A stretch of DNA of 64,000 nucleotides from Trypanosoma brucei gambiense DAL972 (GCF_000210295.1 NC_026743.1:2976001-3040000); one strand, 5' to 3'. Shown: positions 48,869 to 59,241, counted from the first letter of the stretch. Notes: generated by a model not told the origin, from the letters alone. Translations and numbers: made by a program.

Positions 48869-49662
48869 TTATTAATGCAGAAGCGGGCAGTACAAGGCTC
48901 TATCAATGGAGAAGATGAGATCTATTAGTGAAAAAAAAACTAGATGACCCTATATATATATATATATATACTATTAAAATAAAAGGGACCACCCTCGGAT
49001 TACCTGGAATTTCTCACTGTGTAAGAACTCGAAACAAAAAGGGCGTGAGTGCTCCAAACCGCTACCCTCTTCACAATCTAATTCTACCACCCCCGTTGGT
49101 GCTAACAAACTGAGCCCTTGTGGAGTAGAGCAGAACGAAAAGAAAGTGGGGAAAAAGATATTTGGAACAATCGTAGGAGTAACCTTTGTTACACTCAGGA
49201 AGAATGGGGAGATCTAACGAAGTAGGACCTTTGCTTGCACTTTCTCCGATAGCGCATCTCTCCTTTCGTTACTCACGCTCCCTATTTTATCTCCTTCCTC
49301 AGCGATCGTTTTTCTTCAGGTGGCCATCAAAACAGAATGCACACTGCGCTAGGGTCTGGGAACCGTGGTCCAATAACCGTAACACCCACACTCGCTCCAC
49401 GCGGCAACCGAACAAGGCCCGCGGTGGGGATAATTACCATCTTACGGGTGGTAGTAGCAACACTTCCCACTTTATTACTTCTAATAGAGACTATGGGATA
49501 ACCCCACCGAAGCCGATCCCTACGTAAGCATAACTATACAACAGAGAACCCCCTCTCGACCGCCCACACGTTGCAACAGCCATTCAAGAATGGCTCTGTA
49601 ACCTGGTGCACGCGTGACCACCCTCCCACGTGAGTTCACTTCTCCTCGCCCACCGTTGTCTT
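48869..49662. other. Spacer upstream of the coiled-coil gene
   Basis: About 790 bp with a (TA)n run at 48951-48970. The frames of 76-113 aa in it have no recognisable features and I do not call them genes. Probably the 3' UTR of the CX9C gene plus the 5' UTR of the coiled-coil gene. Confidence 0.5.
48951..48970. repeat. (TA)n microsatellite
   Basis: Alternating TA of about 20 bp, just upstream (transcript sense) of the coiled-coil gene at 48868. Confidence 0.9.
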
Positions 49663-50286
49663 TTAGTTGACATTTGTGCTTATTCCTACGGGTGCGAGTG
49701 TTGGTTTCGGCGGCACCAACGACAGCTTCCCTTCCGTATCTTTCTGGCACTGTTCATCCAGCCAGTGCTTCCTTTGAGTCTGTACCTCGAGTTCGCGGCG
49801 GCGCACCGCCAGCATCGCAGCCTTCCGCCGCCACCAGGAAAAGTTTTCGTAGAAGAATCGATCCTCCAGGTGGAAATCTTCCGTCTGCCCACCGTTACTC
49901 CAGGGCGCACCGATTGGCGCATTCGCATAGGGCCAGAAACGAATCCCCGTCTGGTCCATGAGGCACGTGCGCCACTCCCACTCTTCATCACGACAAAAAA
50001 AAAGTGCCCGTGCCGGCTCCGTCATGTGGCATTTCAACAACGTAGCACTCTGCTGCGGGCAGAGGCGGAAGGATGCTTCACTTGCTTGCATGAAAGATGT
50101 GACCGTTTGCACGTCTTCTTCCACACATTTCAGTGGGTTTGCACGCCAGTAGTAGCAGTCACGGCTGGCACTGACAGCGTCCTGGAGTGATGGTAGTGCC
50201 TGGTACAGGGGTGCAAATGCTCGGAGGACGGGGGCCGGAATGCCATCGCGGAAAATACCTTCCAGTGGTTTTGTGAATTGGTCCAT
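49663..50286 (-). CDS. CX9C protein resembling complex I subunit NDUFA8 (PGIV)
   Basis: A 207-aa protein from the ATG at 50286. The frame is open upstream to a GTG at 50607 but has no earlier ATG. Three exact CX9C pairs are visible: C44-C54, C76-C86 and C98-C108. The pair C44-C54 is followed by VEED and C98-C108 by LMDQTG. In human NDUFA8 the corresponding pairs are followed by LEEG and VLDKLG with similar spacing, so three of its four CX9C modules can be matched. Such proteins are imported into the intermembrane space by MIA40-type oxidation and pack against complex I. The C-terminal part (130-207) is Trp/Arg/Glu-rich. CX9C architecture is seen directly; the NDUFA8 relationship is inferred by eye. 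Confidence 0.78.
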   Translation of the reverse strand: MDQFTKPLEGIFRDGIPAPVLRAFAPLYQALPSLQDAVSASRDCYYWRANPLKCVEEDVQTVTSFMQASEASFRLCPQQSATLLKCHMTEPARALFFCRDEEWEWRTCLMDQTGIRFWPYANAPIGAPWSNGGQTEDFHLEDRFFYENFSWWRRKAAMLAVRRRELEVQTQRKHWLDEQCQKDTEGKLSLVPPKPTLAPVGISTNVN

Positions 50287-51956
50287 ACGCTTATAAGGGA
50301 CTACTTCCTCTGTGCCACCAAATAACCTATTTCTCTTTCTCAATTGTTCCTCGTCAAAAACAAGACCCCTTAGCTTGTTCCTATAAAACCTCGCGTTGCT
50401 ACTTCCTTCGTTGTTCGCACGTTCACCTCCTTGGCAGCGGGGTGGTGCACTGGTTCGGTCTAAAAGCCTTATGAGCAGACAACGAAGCAACTGCAAACCG
50501 CTAGACAAACCACTCGGTAACTTTGGTGCACAAGAACAACGGGATGAAGAAAGCAGAGAGGAAAAAACAAAAACTTTTACACTACACGATTGCCTACGTA
50601 CCCACACAAGTTAAGATCGCTGGTGTACGCCTCCATGCGCCCTGCAAAGTTAGGACACGTGGTTACTCGTCGGGTTCCTCTATCAAGTACACTTGTTACA
50701 GTCAGCAACCGATCATTATGACAGCAAGTGAATGGGTAATTTAAGTATAAAATACGGCGGGGGAAGAATAGGCTATATGCTCCTATGTTCCTTCGCTCCT
50801 TCTGTTTCCTTTCCTTCTCCCTTCCTTGTCTCCTTTTTCTTCCCTCAACACCCCCAAGACTGTCGTCTATCCGGTCGTTACCGAAATTATCCACATAAAG
50901 CAATTGGCAATAACTTTTGCATCAATACTGTGCACAACACCATTTCACGAGAGCGTGTTTCGACAAGCGCACTTGCGCGCAGTCACGAAGGCAATAACAC
51001 AATATTTATATAAAACATAAACGTAAGCAAAGATAGCGTCCAGAAAGCAACAATCGAAGAGAAGGATGAAGGAAGCAAAAAAAAAATTGAAACAAAAAAA
51101 AGACCAAAATATGCACGAGAGAGGGCGCGACTAAACCCCATCCCCATTGAAGTGAAAAAAGTCGCAAACCTTTTGAACAATCCTTGAAGCAATAATGAAA
51201 ATGTTATACATCGAAAGATACGATGAATAGGGATAAAAGTGGTCAAAATTAACTTCAATACCGTTCCCTTTGGCTGACACTAATCCCGGGGAATGGAACA
51301 TCTGAGCCCTCTAAGAAGACACGAACAAACACTTAAAGAAAAGAGCAAAGGGAGAAAAACATCCCATATTCGGTGTGGAAAACTACTCAAACGAAAAGTT
51401 GCCGTTGTGCGGTCAAATTACCCCTCAAACTGCCCTGACCCCCTCACCCATTTCTTTTAAAGTGCAGCCGTACGTACGCCACCCACTGTGTTTGCTCCCC
51501 ATGCACTTCCATATTCCGCCCTCCTAAACAAACGAATACCATGAGGTGGAGGGAGGGGGGGGGGCAGAACTGTAGTATGCACAGAGGTGCTCAACCGAAT
51601 TGTCCGTCCAGCACACCCCAAAGCCTTTACACAAACCTCACTTGCCCTCTCCCAAACTCACGTTCCACCGTCGTTGCTGCTTTACCCTCAAGACGCTTCT
51701 TCCTCCCTTCTACAGTCCAGCTGCATTACTTTGTTCGACCGAATCCACCACATCACCTTCACCTCGTTTAACCACAATTTATAACAAAATGAAAATCGAA
51801 ATTCTTCCTTCTTTACAACTATACCACTGAAGCTTTTCTTCCCTCCATATTTTTTTAAACCTACCCTTACGCATCCGCGGTACATCGGATGAGGCAACAA
51901 CACGCAACAACCGTATAATTTTCCAATTATAAGCATCCTCTCGAAGCCTCCGAATA
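50287..51956. other. Spacer upstream of the CX9C gene; 3' UTR of the RING ligase
   Basis: About 1.7 kb. The GTG-headed extension of the CX9C frame (50287-50607) is in this region and would encode an Arg/Ser/Leu-rich, presequence-like segment, but has no ATG. The rest is mixed composition with no credible gene. Confidence 0.5.
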
Positions 51957-52931
51957 TCATACCTGGGAGCTGAGAGGCACTGTGGGCATATGCAGAAGTG
52001 TAGACACAGGTCCTCGGCAGACGGGGCACTTGGGTGTGTGCCGCACCAACTCCTCCGCACAGTTTTTGCAAAGACACATATGTCGACAGGGAATCACGGC
52101 GGTGTCTTTGGGCAATGTAAGGCAGATAACGCATAGTCCGTCATCATCATCACCTTGACCACTGGCTGACGAACCTACAACCACCTCAGGCTGTGCACCA
52201 ACAACACAATTCTCCTCGCAGGCGCCGTAGAGATTTTCTACAACGTACGCCGATCCACCGGAGGTCACGACTTGGCTTATGACACGCTGCTTCACGTTTT
52301 CCGCGAGGTCCACAGTGGTGTGCTCCGTGTGTTCTGTGAAAACAGATGACGGTTCTGCACTAGCACCGCTGCCTGAGACGTTGGACTTTTTTATTCGGTA
52401 ACGCAGGACAACAACGCAGGGTAGTTGTTTGGGATATTGTGGATTGTAAACGCGTTCTATTTCGTCTAAGTTGGATGCATCGACGACCACACTGACGTCC
52501 TTAGTTGTTTGAGAGCCCTCCAGTGAAATGCGAGGGGGTTCCATCTTGGGTTTGTTTGGCATATAGTACACGTCACCGTTTTTCACACACATTCTTACAC
52601 CGGTGTGAACTTCGTACGTTAATGAGGCGGTAGAGCTTATAATAGAAAAGTTTAACGTACTCGTAGCGGGATCGTACCTCACAGAAAGGGGGTCCACGGT
52701 CGCCAACATCTTCAAAATCTGACCCTCCTGAACACCGTATTGAGAAGCACCACCACTAGGGGAATTGGGCATCTGAACTGATGGTGGTGCTGGTGCCGCC
52801 GGCGGTGCATTCAACGGCTGATTTGGATATTGGCCAGCCAAGTGCGGTGGCATGTGCAGAGGTGGCGGTGCACTACCAGACACACGATTTGGTGGCCGAT
52901 TATTCCGATTGGCCGACGAGCTCCCCCCCAT
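51957..52931 (-). CDS. RING-type E3 ubiquitin ligase, MGRN1/LOG2-like, probably N-myristoylated
   Basis: A 324-aa protein. It starts MGGSSSAN, with Gly2 and Ser6 fitting the N-myristoylation rule, then a Pro/Asn-rich linker (10-65). Residues about 75-245 are a beta-rich domain (SVRYDPATSTLNFS, YTVHTGVR-like strand, VVLRYRIKKS) resembling the DAR2 region of the MGRN1/RNF157/LOG2 family. The C-terminus is a C3HC4 RING at about 267-305: CVIC, CRHMCLC, CAEEL, CPVC. These ligases ubiquitinate membrane-associated targets. Domain order and myristoylation site match the family. Clear ATG start. Confidence 0.87.
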   Translation of the reverse strand: MGGSSSANRNNRPPNRVSGSAPPPLHMPPHLAGQYPNQPLNAPPAAPAPPSVQMPNSPSGGASQYGVQEGQILKMLATVDPLSVRYDPATSTLNFSIISSTASLTYEVHTGVRMCVKNGDVYYMPNKPKMEPPRISLEGSQTTKDVSVVVDASNLDEIERVYNPQYPKQLPCVVVLRYRIKKSNVSGSGASAEPSSVFTEHTEHTTVDLAENVKQRVISQVVTSGGSAYVVENLYGACEENCVVGAQPEVVVGSSASGQGDDDDGLCVICLTLPKDTAVIPCRHMCLCKNCAEELVRHTPKCPVCRGPVSTLLHMPTVPLSSQV

Positions 52932-53481
52932 CTTATTGGCCTTCCTTCGAAACCTTCCCTAAATACGAACTTCTCAGTAAGTTGCTCGCCTTCCGTAACG
53001 AGCTAACTTATAGGTGTGGTTGCTGATGTAGTTATTTTTCCCTGTTATTAGTCCCTTCTTCCCGCTCACTGGATGCACCCAAAATTTAGGCTTTGTAGCA
53101 CCCTCCCTACTGTCTCTGCTTACCTCCCACCTCTGTTACAACGCCTGCACTACCGCTTCTTTTGCCCTCTTACTATTCCTTAATGTATGTGTATATATGT
53201 GCGCAGACCTTTCGGTAAGGCACTCTCTGATTATTATCACCCTCTTGACGGCAGCCGCACCCTCGCGTATATTTGGTGTGCTCACACTTGTTTTATCCCC
53301 AACACGATTTCCGCAGGACACAACTAAGAAGGTAAGCATCGAAAGAAAAGAGAAGACATAGTAACCCAGCATAAGCAAACAGTAACACAAGGGGGAACAT
53401 AGCAGAAAAATAATTGCATGTCTGTTCGCTCGTTCACCAAAGCAAACGCAGGAGCTCAACAACTCAAAGCTGAAGGGGGAA
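52932..53481. other. Spacer between the RING and coiled-coil genes
   Basis: About 550 bp of mixed composition. No credible gene. It holds the 5' UTR of the RING gene and the 3' UTR of the gene ending at 53482. Confidence 0.55.
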
Positions 53482-56361
53482 TCACAGGTAGCCATAGTGC
53501 CGTACTGCCCCCGACCCCCGTTTCACCACAGTAACTTTGTTTTGACTTGCGGATCGACTTGAAGGCGCTGCCGATGCACCAGGACAGTGACTTTCTTCTT
53601 TGCCGGGTTTCCCCTGAAGCCTTTTCTGATTTCCAGGTGAGGCAGAAACTGCCTGGTGACGCGAAGTACGTGAACACCCGGAGCGCTTGTGTAGCATGTG
53701 TGCCTTTATCGCTGTTAACTCCTCCTCAAGTGCGGCAAAACGCTCACTATCGAGCGATAATGCCCTCGGCGCGCCGGCGACGTTCGGCATATCACCCGCT
53801 GTCAACAGCCTACCTGGGTTAGGGGGCTCCACGGCGACGGTTTCCACAGCCTCTGCGCGCGGGTCCGGTGGCTGGCCCGCAACTGCTTGTCGCCGCCGAC
53901 ATTGCTGGGAACATTCCAGAGCGGTGCGGTACGCTTCGCGGAGCTGGGCCTTCAGCAATGAGTTCAGATCAACAAGAGACTGCTTTTCACTAGTCAGCGC
54001 GTCTACATCCCGACGCGTCAGCTCCAGTTCCTTTGCAAGATTGTCACGCTCACGAAGCAAACCTCTGGCATCTTGCTCCAGTTGCAGGCACCGGTGCCGC
54101 AAAGACTCAACCTTCCGTGCCAGCGTTCCGTCCTTGTGCGCGAGGCGTTTTCCCATCACCACCCTCTGTCCTCCGAATCCTGCACCTCTCCCTCTATTGC
54201 TGCTACTGCTACGATCACTACTATCGTCCTCATGTGCAGCTGGTTTATCTGATGGTAATCTATTTTTCTTATTCCCACATAGCGGCTGTTGTTGTTTTCG
54301 GCGGTCGCTGTCCCCTCTGGATAAGCAGCCGCATGCAACCTCACTAGTTTGATGTCGGCGCACGCCTACGTTTTGTTGCTCCAAGAAAACAGCCCCTGTT
54401 GAGCGCAAACGCAACACCTCTATTCGATGACGGGACACCTCTTCCTCTCTCTCGCGCAAGGTACTACGCAATTGATCGTTGTCCTCCCGTGCTCGCAGCA
54501 AATCCTCCTGCAGCTCCCGAACGCGGTGCTGCATCTCCTTTGCAGTCTTCACTGCGGGGTCATTTTGTAATTCTATGGCGAAAGATGAAACCTGCTCACG
54601 TATTGCTGCGTTGGCCCTCTCGAGATCGAGAACCTTCCGCTCAAGTGTTTCTTTATCGCATCGTAGCGCCTCAATAAGCGCCCGGTGACCATTGGCGTCC
54701 TCCACTAAGCGATACTGCTCTTCAACAGCGTGCCGTGCCGCCTCACTGGCATGCAACTCCCGCGTGAGCCGCGCCACCTCCGCTTGTGCACGCTCTTGAG
54801 AATCTAACATGCGGCGCTGCTGCATCTGCAGCTCTGCGTGTGCAAGCTCCACATCACGGCTAGCAGCAATCGTTTTCTCATCTGCAAGTTGCTGGACCTC
54901 AAGAGCACGGGCAGCAGTGATTTTCTCTTCTTCACGACTCTGCTGCAGCTCCCGCCGAAGACGCTCCACTTCGCTGTGTTGTTGCAAGTGTTCTCTCTGA
55001 AGGCCGTCACACCGATCCTGGTACTCCCTCACGCGGCACATGGCTTCCTTTTTCGCCTCGAGGGCAATCCCCAAATCACATTCTAGCTGTTGCAATCGCA
55101 AGGCGAATTGACGTTGCGTCTCGTCCATGTTGCGGCGCTGCTCCTCTATTTGTGCTGCAGCCTGGTCATACTGCTCCTGGGCCCTCCGGTTCTCGTTAAT
55201 GAAGTGTCGGGTATCTTCATCACGCTGAAATTGTGTTGTCTGCAAACGGTCTTGTAACTCAGTTAGCTCCCTTTGAAGCCGACCACATTCCGCTTCTAGT
55301 GTGGAAACTCGCTGCACATGCTGACGAACAGTGTCTTCAGCCGTGGTGATGCCGTGATTCATAGTTGCTCTGCATTCAGCCAGTTTTTGCTCGTATTTTT
55401 GTTTCTGATCGGCAGCACTTGCAGTGGTCGATTGAAATCGGTGTTGCAGGAGTTCGTGCTCTTGTTTCAATAGGGAGAGTGCCCTGGACGTCTCACCCAA
55501 ACGACCTTCATTTTCTACCTTCTCACGCTGTAAGGCATCCATCGCATCAACGGACGCGCGGAGCTCCGCTTCTAGCCTATTAACCTGCTGCCTCCACCCT
55601 TCCTCCACCTCTGTTGCCAACATTTGCCCCTTTGTCGCCAACTCTGCTCGAGCGTCATCAAGTGCCTTGAAGCGTCTTAGGTACTCATCATGTAGTCGCT
55701 GCTTCTCCTTCTCCATTAAAATACCCTTGTTATGAACATCCTCTTTCAACTGCTTTTCCCTCAGTTCATAAGCCCCCTGCATCTGCTGCAACGCTCGCTC
55801 CTTTTCCTCCTCCACCTCACGAAGCCTCTGCCCCAGTCGCTGTGCCTGCTGCTCTGACTCTTCCAAACGCTTTGCTGTAAGGGCGTCGTCTGACCTGTGA
55901 CGCTTCAGTTCACTGTAAAGTGACTGTACCTGTGTTGCCGCCTCTGCGAGCGCCGCATCTCGGTCCTTTATGAGGTTGTAGTTGAATTTGTAGTCTTCCT
56001 CTGTCTTCAGCAACTGCATACGAACGGCTTCCAGCTCCTCCTCACGCTGCCTCAATGCATGTTCCAGTGTTGAGATTCGTTGCTCTACGGCGCTGCGGAG
56101 CTCATACTGTTTTCGCTCGATCTCTTCGTACTCTGCAGCTGCATACGAAGAGATTGGTGATGCATCTTCTCCTGATACGCCGACTGACGCAGAAGTAGCC
56201 GTTGTGCCATGCGTTGTCGACTGCATCACCATAGGGCTATAAATTACGGCACCGCTACTGAAAGACTGGAGACGCTTCGCTGGCGACGACGAAGATGGTG
56301 TACGTATCGGCTCATGCTGGACGGGCTGGGCAACATTATGCATGTCCATGGCCTCCCCCAT
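53482..56361 (-). CDS. Large coiled-coil protein, probably cytoskeletal
   Basis: A 959-aa protein. Residues 1-75 are Ser/Thr-rich and disordered. Residues about 75-690 form a nearly continuous coiled coil very rich in Gln, Glu, Arg and Leu. A Gly/Ser/Asp-rich hinge follows (about 700-745), then a second coiled coil (about 760-830) and a short helix near 885-905. The C-terminus is basic with Ser/Pro/Lys. No enzyme domain or membrane segment. Such proteins in trypanosomes often belong to the basal body, flagellum or FAZ filament, but sequence alone does not assign a location. Clear ATG start (MGEAMDMHN). Function unknown. Confidence 0.82.
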   Translation of the reverse strand: MGEAMDMHNVAQPVQHEPIRTPSSSSPAKRLQSFSSGAVIYSPMVMQSTTHGTTATSASVGVSGEDASPISSYAAAEYEEIERKQYELRSAVEQRISTLEHALRQREEELEAVRMQLLKTEEDYKFNYNLIKDRDAALAEAATQVQSLYSELKRHRSDDALTAKRLEESEQQAQRLGQRLREVEEEKERALQQMQGAYELREKQLKEDVHNKGILMEKEKQRLHDEYLRRFKALDDARAELATKGQMLATEVEEGWRQQVNRLEAELRASVDAMDALQREKVENEGRLGETSRALSLLKQEHELLQHRFQSTTASAADQKQKYEQKLAECRATMNHGITTAEDTVRQHVQRVSTLEAECGRLQRELTELQDRLQTTQFQRDEDTRHFINENRRAQEQYDQAAAQIEEQRRNMDETQRQFALRLQQLECDLGIALEAKKEAMCRVREYQDRCDGLQREHLQQHSEVERLRRELQQSREEEKITAARALEVQQLADEKTIAASRDVELAHAELQMQQRRMLDSQERAQAEVARLTRELHASEAARHAVEEQYRLVEDANGHRALIEALRCDKETLERKVLDLERANAAIREQVSSFAIELQNDPAVKTAKEMQHRVRELQEDLLRAREDNDQLRSTLREREEEVSRHRIEVLRLRSTGAVFLEQQNVGVRRHQTSEVACGCLSRGDSDRRKQQQPLCGNKKNRLPSDKPAAHEDDSSDRSSSSNRGRGAGFGGQRVVMGKRLAHKDGTLARKVESLRHRCLQLEQDARGLLRERDNLAKELELTRRDVDALTSEKQSLVDLNSLLKAQLREAYRTALECSQQCRRRQAVAGQPPDPRAEAVETVAVEPPNPGRLLTAGDMPNVAGAPRALSLDSERFAALEEELTAIKAHMLHKRSGCSRTSRHQAVSASPGNQKRLQGKPGKEESHCPGASAAPSSRSASQNKVTVVKRGSGAVRHYGYL

Positions 56362-56781
56362 CTTTCGACGCGAACCGAAATTTCGCGTTACCCCGCACGC
56401 ACCTCAGTCCCACAGTTGGTGCCAATGTCTCTAAGGCAGTGTGAGTAAGCGAGAAAGAAACAGATATAAAGGGCTAGTGACGGTGAAAGCGGAATGAAAG
56501 CAACGGTTTAAAACAACTCATTTATTCACGGACAGGGGGGGGAACGAAATGATATTGTGTTCTTCCTGCAAAACTTTGCCCTTATACACTTAGAAAACAG
56601 CAAAATGGTTAGTGAATATATAGAGGCAGGAAAATAAACTGAACTAAGCTATCACGCAACGGTTAGCACCTCAAACATATTCTAAAACAAAAATTGGGGA
56701 AGAGATAGGGGGTAATGCCTTGGAGAAAGCAACAAAAGTTTCTGAGCGAACAAAACGGAGCAAGCTGATACTCTAACCCTC
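56362..56781. other. Spacer downstream of the Rab5-like gene
   Basis: About 420 bp. It holds the 3' UTR of the Rab gene and the 5' UTR of the coiled-coil gene. No credible gene. Confidence 0.55.
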
Positions 56782-57474
56782 TCAGCAGGCACACCCGCCT
56801 TCCTTTTTCTGTTGACGCGTCGGGGGCTCCAGACGTTGCGCACCACGAGGTCCAGACAAAGAGCCGGGACCTGAATTTGCACCCAAACCGTGCTCAAGAA
56901 GAAGCCGCGCAAGTTTTGCAAAAACCTCTTCCACGTTCACGTTTTCTTTGGCAGAGACCTCAAAGAAACCGTTGACATCCTCCTCTTGAGCCACTGCTGC
57001 ACCGTCCTCGTACGACACCTGTCGCAAAGACTCCATGTCCTTCTTATTTCCCACCAAGATGATGAGAAGAGTTGGGTCTGCATTGGCTCGCAACTCTCGC
57101 ATCCACATTTGCGCTTTTTTAAGACTCTCTGCGCTCGTTATATCGTACACCACAAGTGCGCCACACGCTCCACGGTAGTAGATGGGAGCGAGAGAGCGGT
57201 AGCGCTCCTGCCCTGCTGTATCCCATATTTCGAATTTGATTGTCCCACTAGTGGCATTTGCTACTGCGCCCCCGCCACCGGATTGTGAAGTTGCCGATAC
57301 CGTAACGCTTCGCGAGAGGAAGGCGGCGCCAATAGTGGTTTCTTGGTTCGAGGAGAACTCGTTGCGCGCAAACCGTAGAGCAATGGAACTCTTTCCTACT
57401 GCACTCTCCCCGAGCAAAACAGTTTTGGCGGTTATTGCATCCTGTCGTTTGTATGGTGTCGCTGACACCGACAT
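56782..57474 (-). CDS. Rab5-like small GTPase with a Gly/Ala insertion
   Basis: A 230-aa GTPase from the ATG at 57474 (upstream GTG-headed basic extension rejected). The P-loop is GESAVGKS (22-29), switch I TIGAAFLSRSV (47-57) is the Rab5/Rab21/Rab22 type, WDTAGQERY is at 84-92, NKKD at 143-146 and SAK at 174-176. The protein ends CAC (228-230), a CxC geranylgeranylation signal. Between the second and third strands is an insertion of about 15 residues rich in Gly, Ala and Ser (about 60-76) that ordinary Rab5 proteins lack. Rab5 GTPases control early endosome fusion and endocytosis, a major activity at the trypanosome flagellar pocket. Rab5 family strong; the A/B isoform is not decided. Confidence 0.92.
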   Translation of the reverse strand: MSVSATPYKRQDAITAKTVLLGESAVGKSSIALRFARNEFSSNQETTIGAAFLSRSVTVSATSQSGGGGAVANATSGTIKFEIWDTAGQERYRSLAPIYYRGACGALVVYDITSAESLKKAQMWMRELRANADPTLLIILVGNKKDMESLRQVSYEDGAAVAQEEDVNGFFEVSAKENVNVEEVFAKLARLLLEHGLGANSGPGSLSGPRGAQRLEPPTRQQKKEGGCAC

Positions 57475-58117
57475 ATTTACAAGTGGTAACTTATCACCGT
57501 TTTTTTTCTGCACTCCTTTTTTTTGTTTTCCACGCCCTTCGCTTATTTTTTGATTTTTGAGACTCACTTCCCTTACCTACCTCCTAAGGTCTTTGCGACA
57601 AACTACTCTCCTAGCTTTTGTTGCTCTCTTCTACGTCGTTTTGGCTTGCTTACACGCTTATGGAGCAGTGAGGGTATTGCCAGTCCCAAAGCACAACGTA
57701 AAGAATACACAAAGGGGAGAAATATGCAAAGGGAATCAACAACACGAGAAAAAAAAAAAAACAGGAGTAGTCAGGTCACCCACAGGGACTAAAAAAATCA
57801 TCACCTCCACCCACCCGTCCGCCAACGGCGCTATCTCAAGTACCTTACATACTTAATGTGTATCCGTGGCGCGCGACGGCCCACTGTTACGGTGCCACAA
57901 CTTCAGGTTTTCCCAAGCCATTTCCAGTTCGTAGCTAATTTGCAGTCCACAGACTAGGCTTGAAAGGGGTCCACAACTTCCTTAATTATAACACGACCAC
58001 TGCCACAACGAGTATCCAAAACTACACCGAACCGTCCGCTCACAGGTCCACATGGTATCGCTCTCAACGATTATTACGAACAGATAAATCCGCCAACGAC
58101 GCGGCAGCCTCAACTAA
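57475..58117. other. Spacer upstream of the Rab5-like gene
   Basis: About 640 bp. The minus strand is T/C-rich near 57748-57770, a candidate splice-acceptor tract for the Rab gene. The rest is probably the 3' UTR of the AN1 gene. No credible gene. Confidence 0.5.
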
Positions 58118-59029
58118 TCACATACACCAACAGCCACTCTTCTTACGCCCCCTCTCCTCAGATTTCTTCTTTAAAAGTTTCAACAGTTCTTTCTGCACGG
58201 TACCCGACACAGAGTCCTCTGTTCCTATATATGCGATCGTTCCCCCGGAGATACCTGCTACCTCCAATGTGTCAGAAAACGATGGTGAACTGACACACAA
58301 CCCGTTTGGTCCGTTTCCTCGCTTCACCACATGCAGGCGCCATGGCCTCTTTGATGAGCTTACGCTACGGCTTTCCAATTCCGCCTGACTTAAAGTAGAA
58401 TCCACCATACGGCCGACAACAGTGGTGGGTGTAAAGTGTATAAAAAATGGAGACACCCCGAACCCCTCAGCAAATACAACTAGAGGTGTCACACAACCCT
58501 CAGTTGGTCTTCCAAAGGCCGTGCGTTCGGTGTTACGTGGGCCGTACTTTGCATTTGAGGCCACAGTTGGATAGCTTGGGGTCGGCCTTGACTCAGGAAC
58601 GGGTTGCCGCACATGCATTCGCTTGCAGCGGTGGCTCTGTGGAGCACGGTGCTCAACGCAGTACGTATTTCCACAATCATCACAGATTATAGTGACATGC
58701 TCATTTTTTTGGCACTCCCGATAGCTGCAGCGGTTCGACTGTCCTTCTTTTGTCCCTGGAGATTGAGAAGGCTGGCAACCACTTGTAGTGTGACGCGCCA
58801 TCGCTTCCGCTGCTGATTGCCCGCAATATTCGAGTTGAACCACCATACCACAGCGCTCGCAACGAAGTGGTTGAACGCCAAATGCACAACAGTTGTGACT
58901 ACCCACTGATGTGTGCTCGGGGCAGAACATCTCACCACAAAAACCACATCGAGCGGCAAGGAAGCTGATGTGCCCACAGCCGCTAAAGGTGCACCGTTTG
59001 CTTTCGTCGTCACAAACGCCAACTTGCAT
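58118..59029 (-). CDS. Double AN1-type zinc-finger protein with a CaaX-like end
   Basis: A 303-aa protein with two AN1 zinc fingers: about 6-48 (C13, C18 ... C28, C31, C36, H39, H45, C47) and about 101-137 (C101, C106, C116, C119, C124, H127, H133, C135). A Cys/His-rich connector (C57, C60, C69 ... C85) lies between. AN1 proteins such as Cuz1/ZFAND1 and ZFAND2 escort p97/Cdc48 and the proteasome during stress. The C-terminal third (about 180-290) is beta-rich and could be a ubiquitin-like domain. The last residues, SGCWCM, have the form of a CaaX prenylation box. Clear ATG start. AN1 assignment firm, sub-family and prenylation inferred. Confidence 0.85.
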   Translation of the reverse strand: MQVGVCDDESKRCTFSGCGHISFLAARCGFCGEMFCPEHTSVGSHNCCAFGVQPLRCERCGMVVQLEYCGQSAAEAMARHTTSGCQPSQSPGTKEGQSNRCSYRECQKNEHVTIICDDCGNTYCVEHRAPQSHRCKRMHVRQPVPESRPTPSYPTVASNAKYGPRNTERTAFGRPTEGCVTPLVVFAEGFGVSPFFIHFTPTTVVGRMVDSTLSQAELESRSVSSSKRPWRLHVVKRGNGPNGLCVSSPSFSDTLEVAGISGGTIAYIGTEDSVSGTVQKELLKLLKKKSEERGRKKSGCWCM

Positions 59030-59241
59030 CGCCGCTCCCCCAATCCACCTTCACTACCACTTTAAAGTGATCGGACAGAAGAAACTAGGGAAAGAAATCA
59101 AGTGCGCACAGTGCACTTCCATATGAACCGTGATAGGGGTAACCCTGTCAATTGCATAACAACATGGTAAGAACAAACGCACATTTTAAGCACTTAGGCT
59201 TTTATTAATTAACAAGCATCAATTTTCTTCATTCTCCCTTT

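Noticed and set aside
50287..50607. Upstream extension of the CX9C protein to a GTG codon
   Set aside because: It has a presequence-like composition but no ATG; a non-AUG start cannot be supported from sequence. Left as a question for splice-site mapping.
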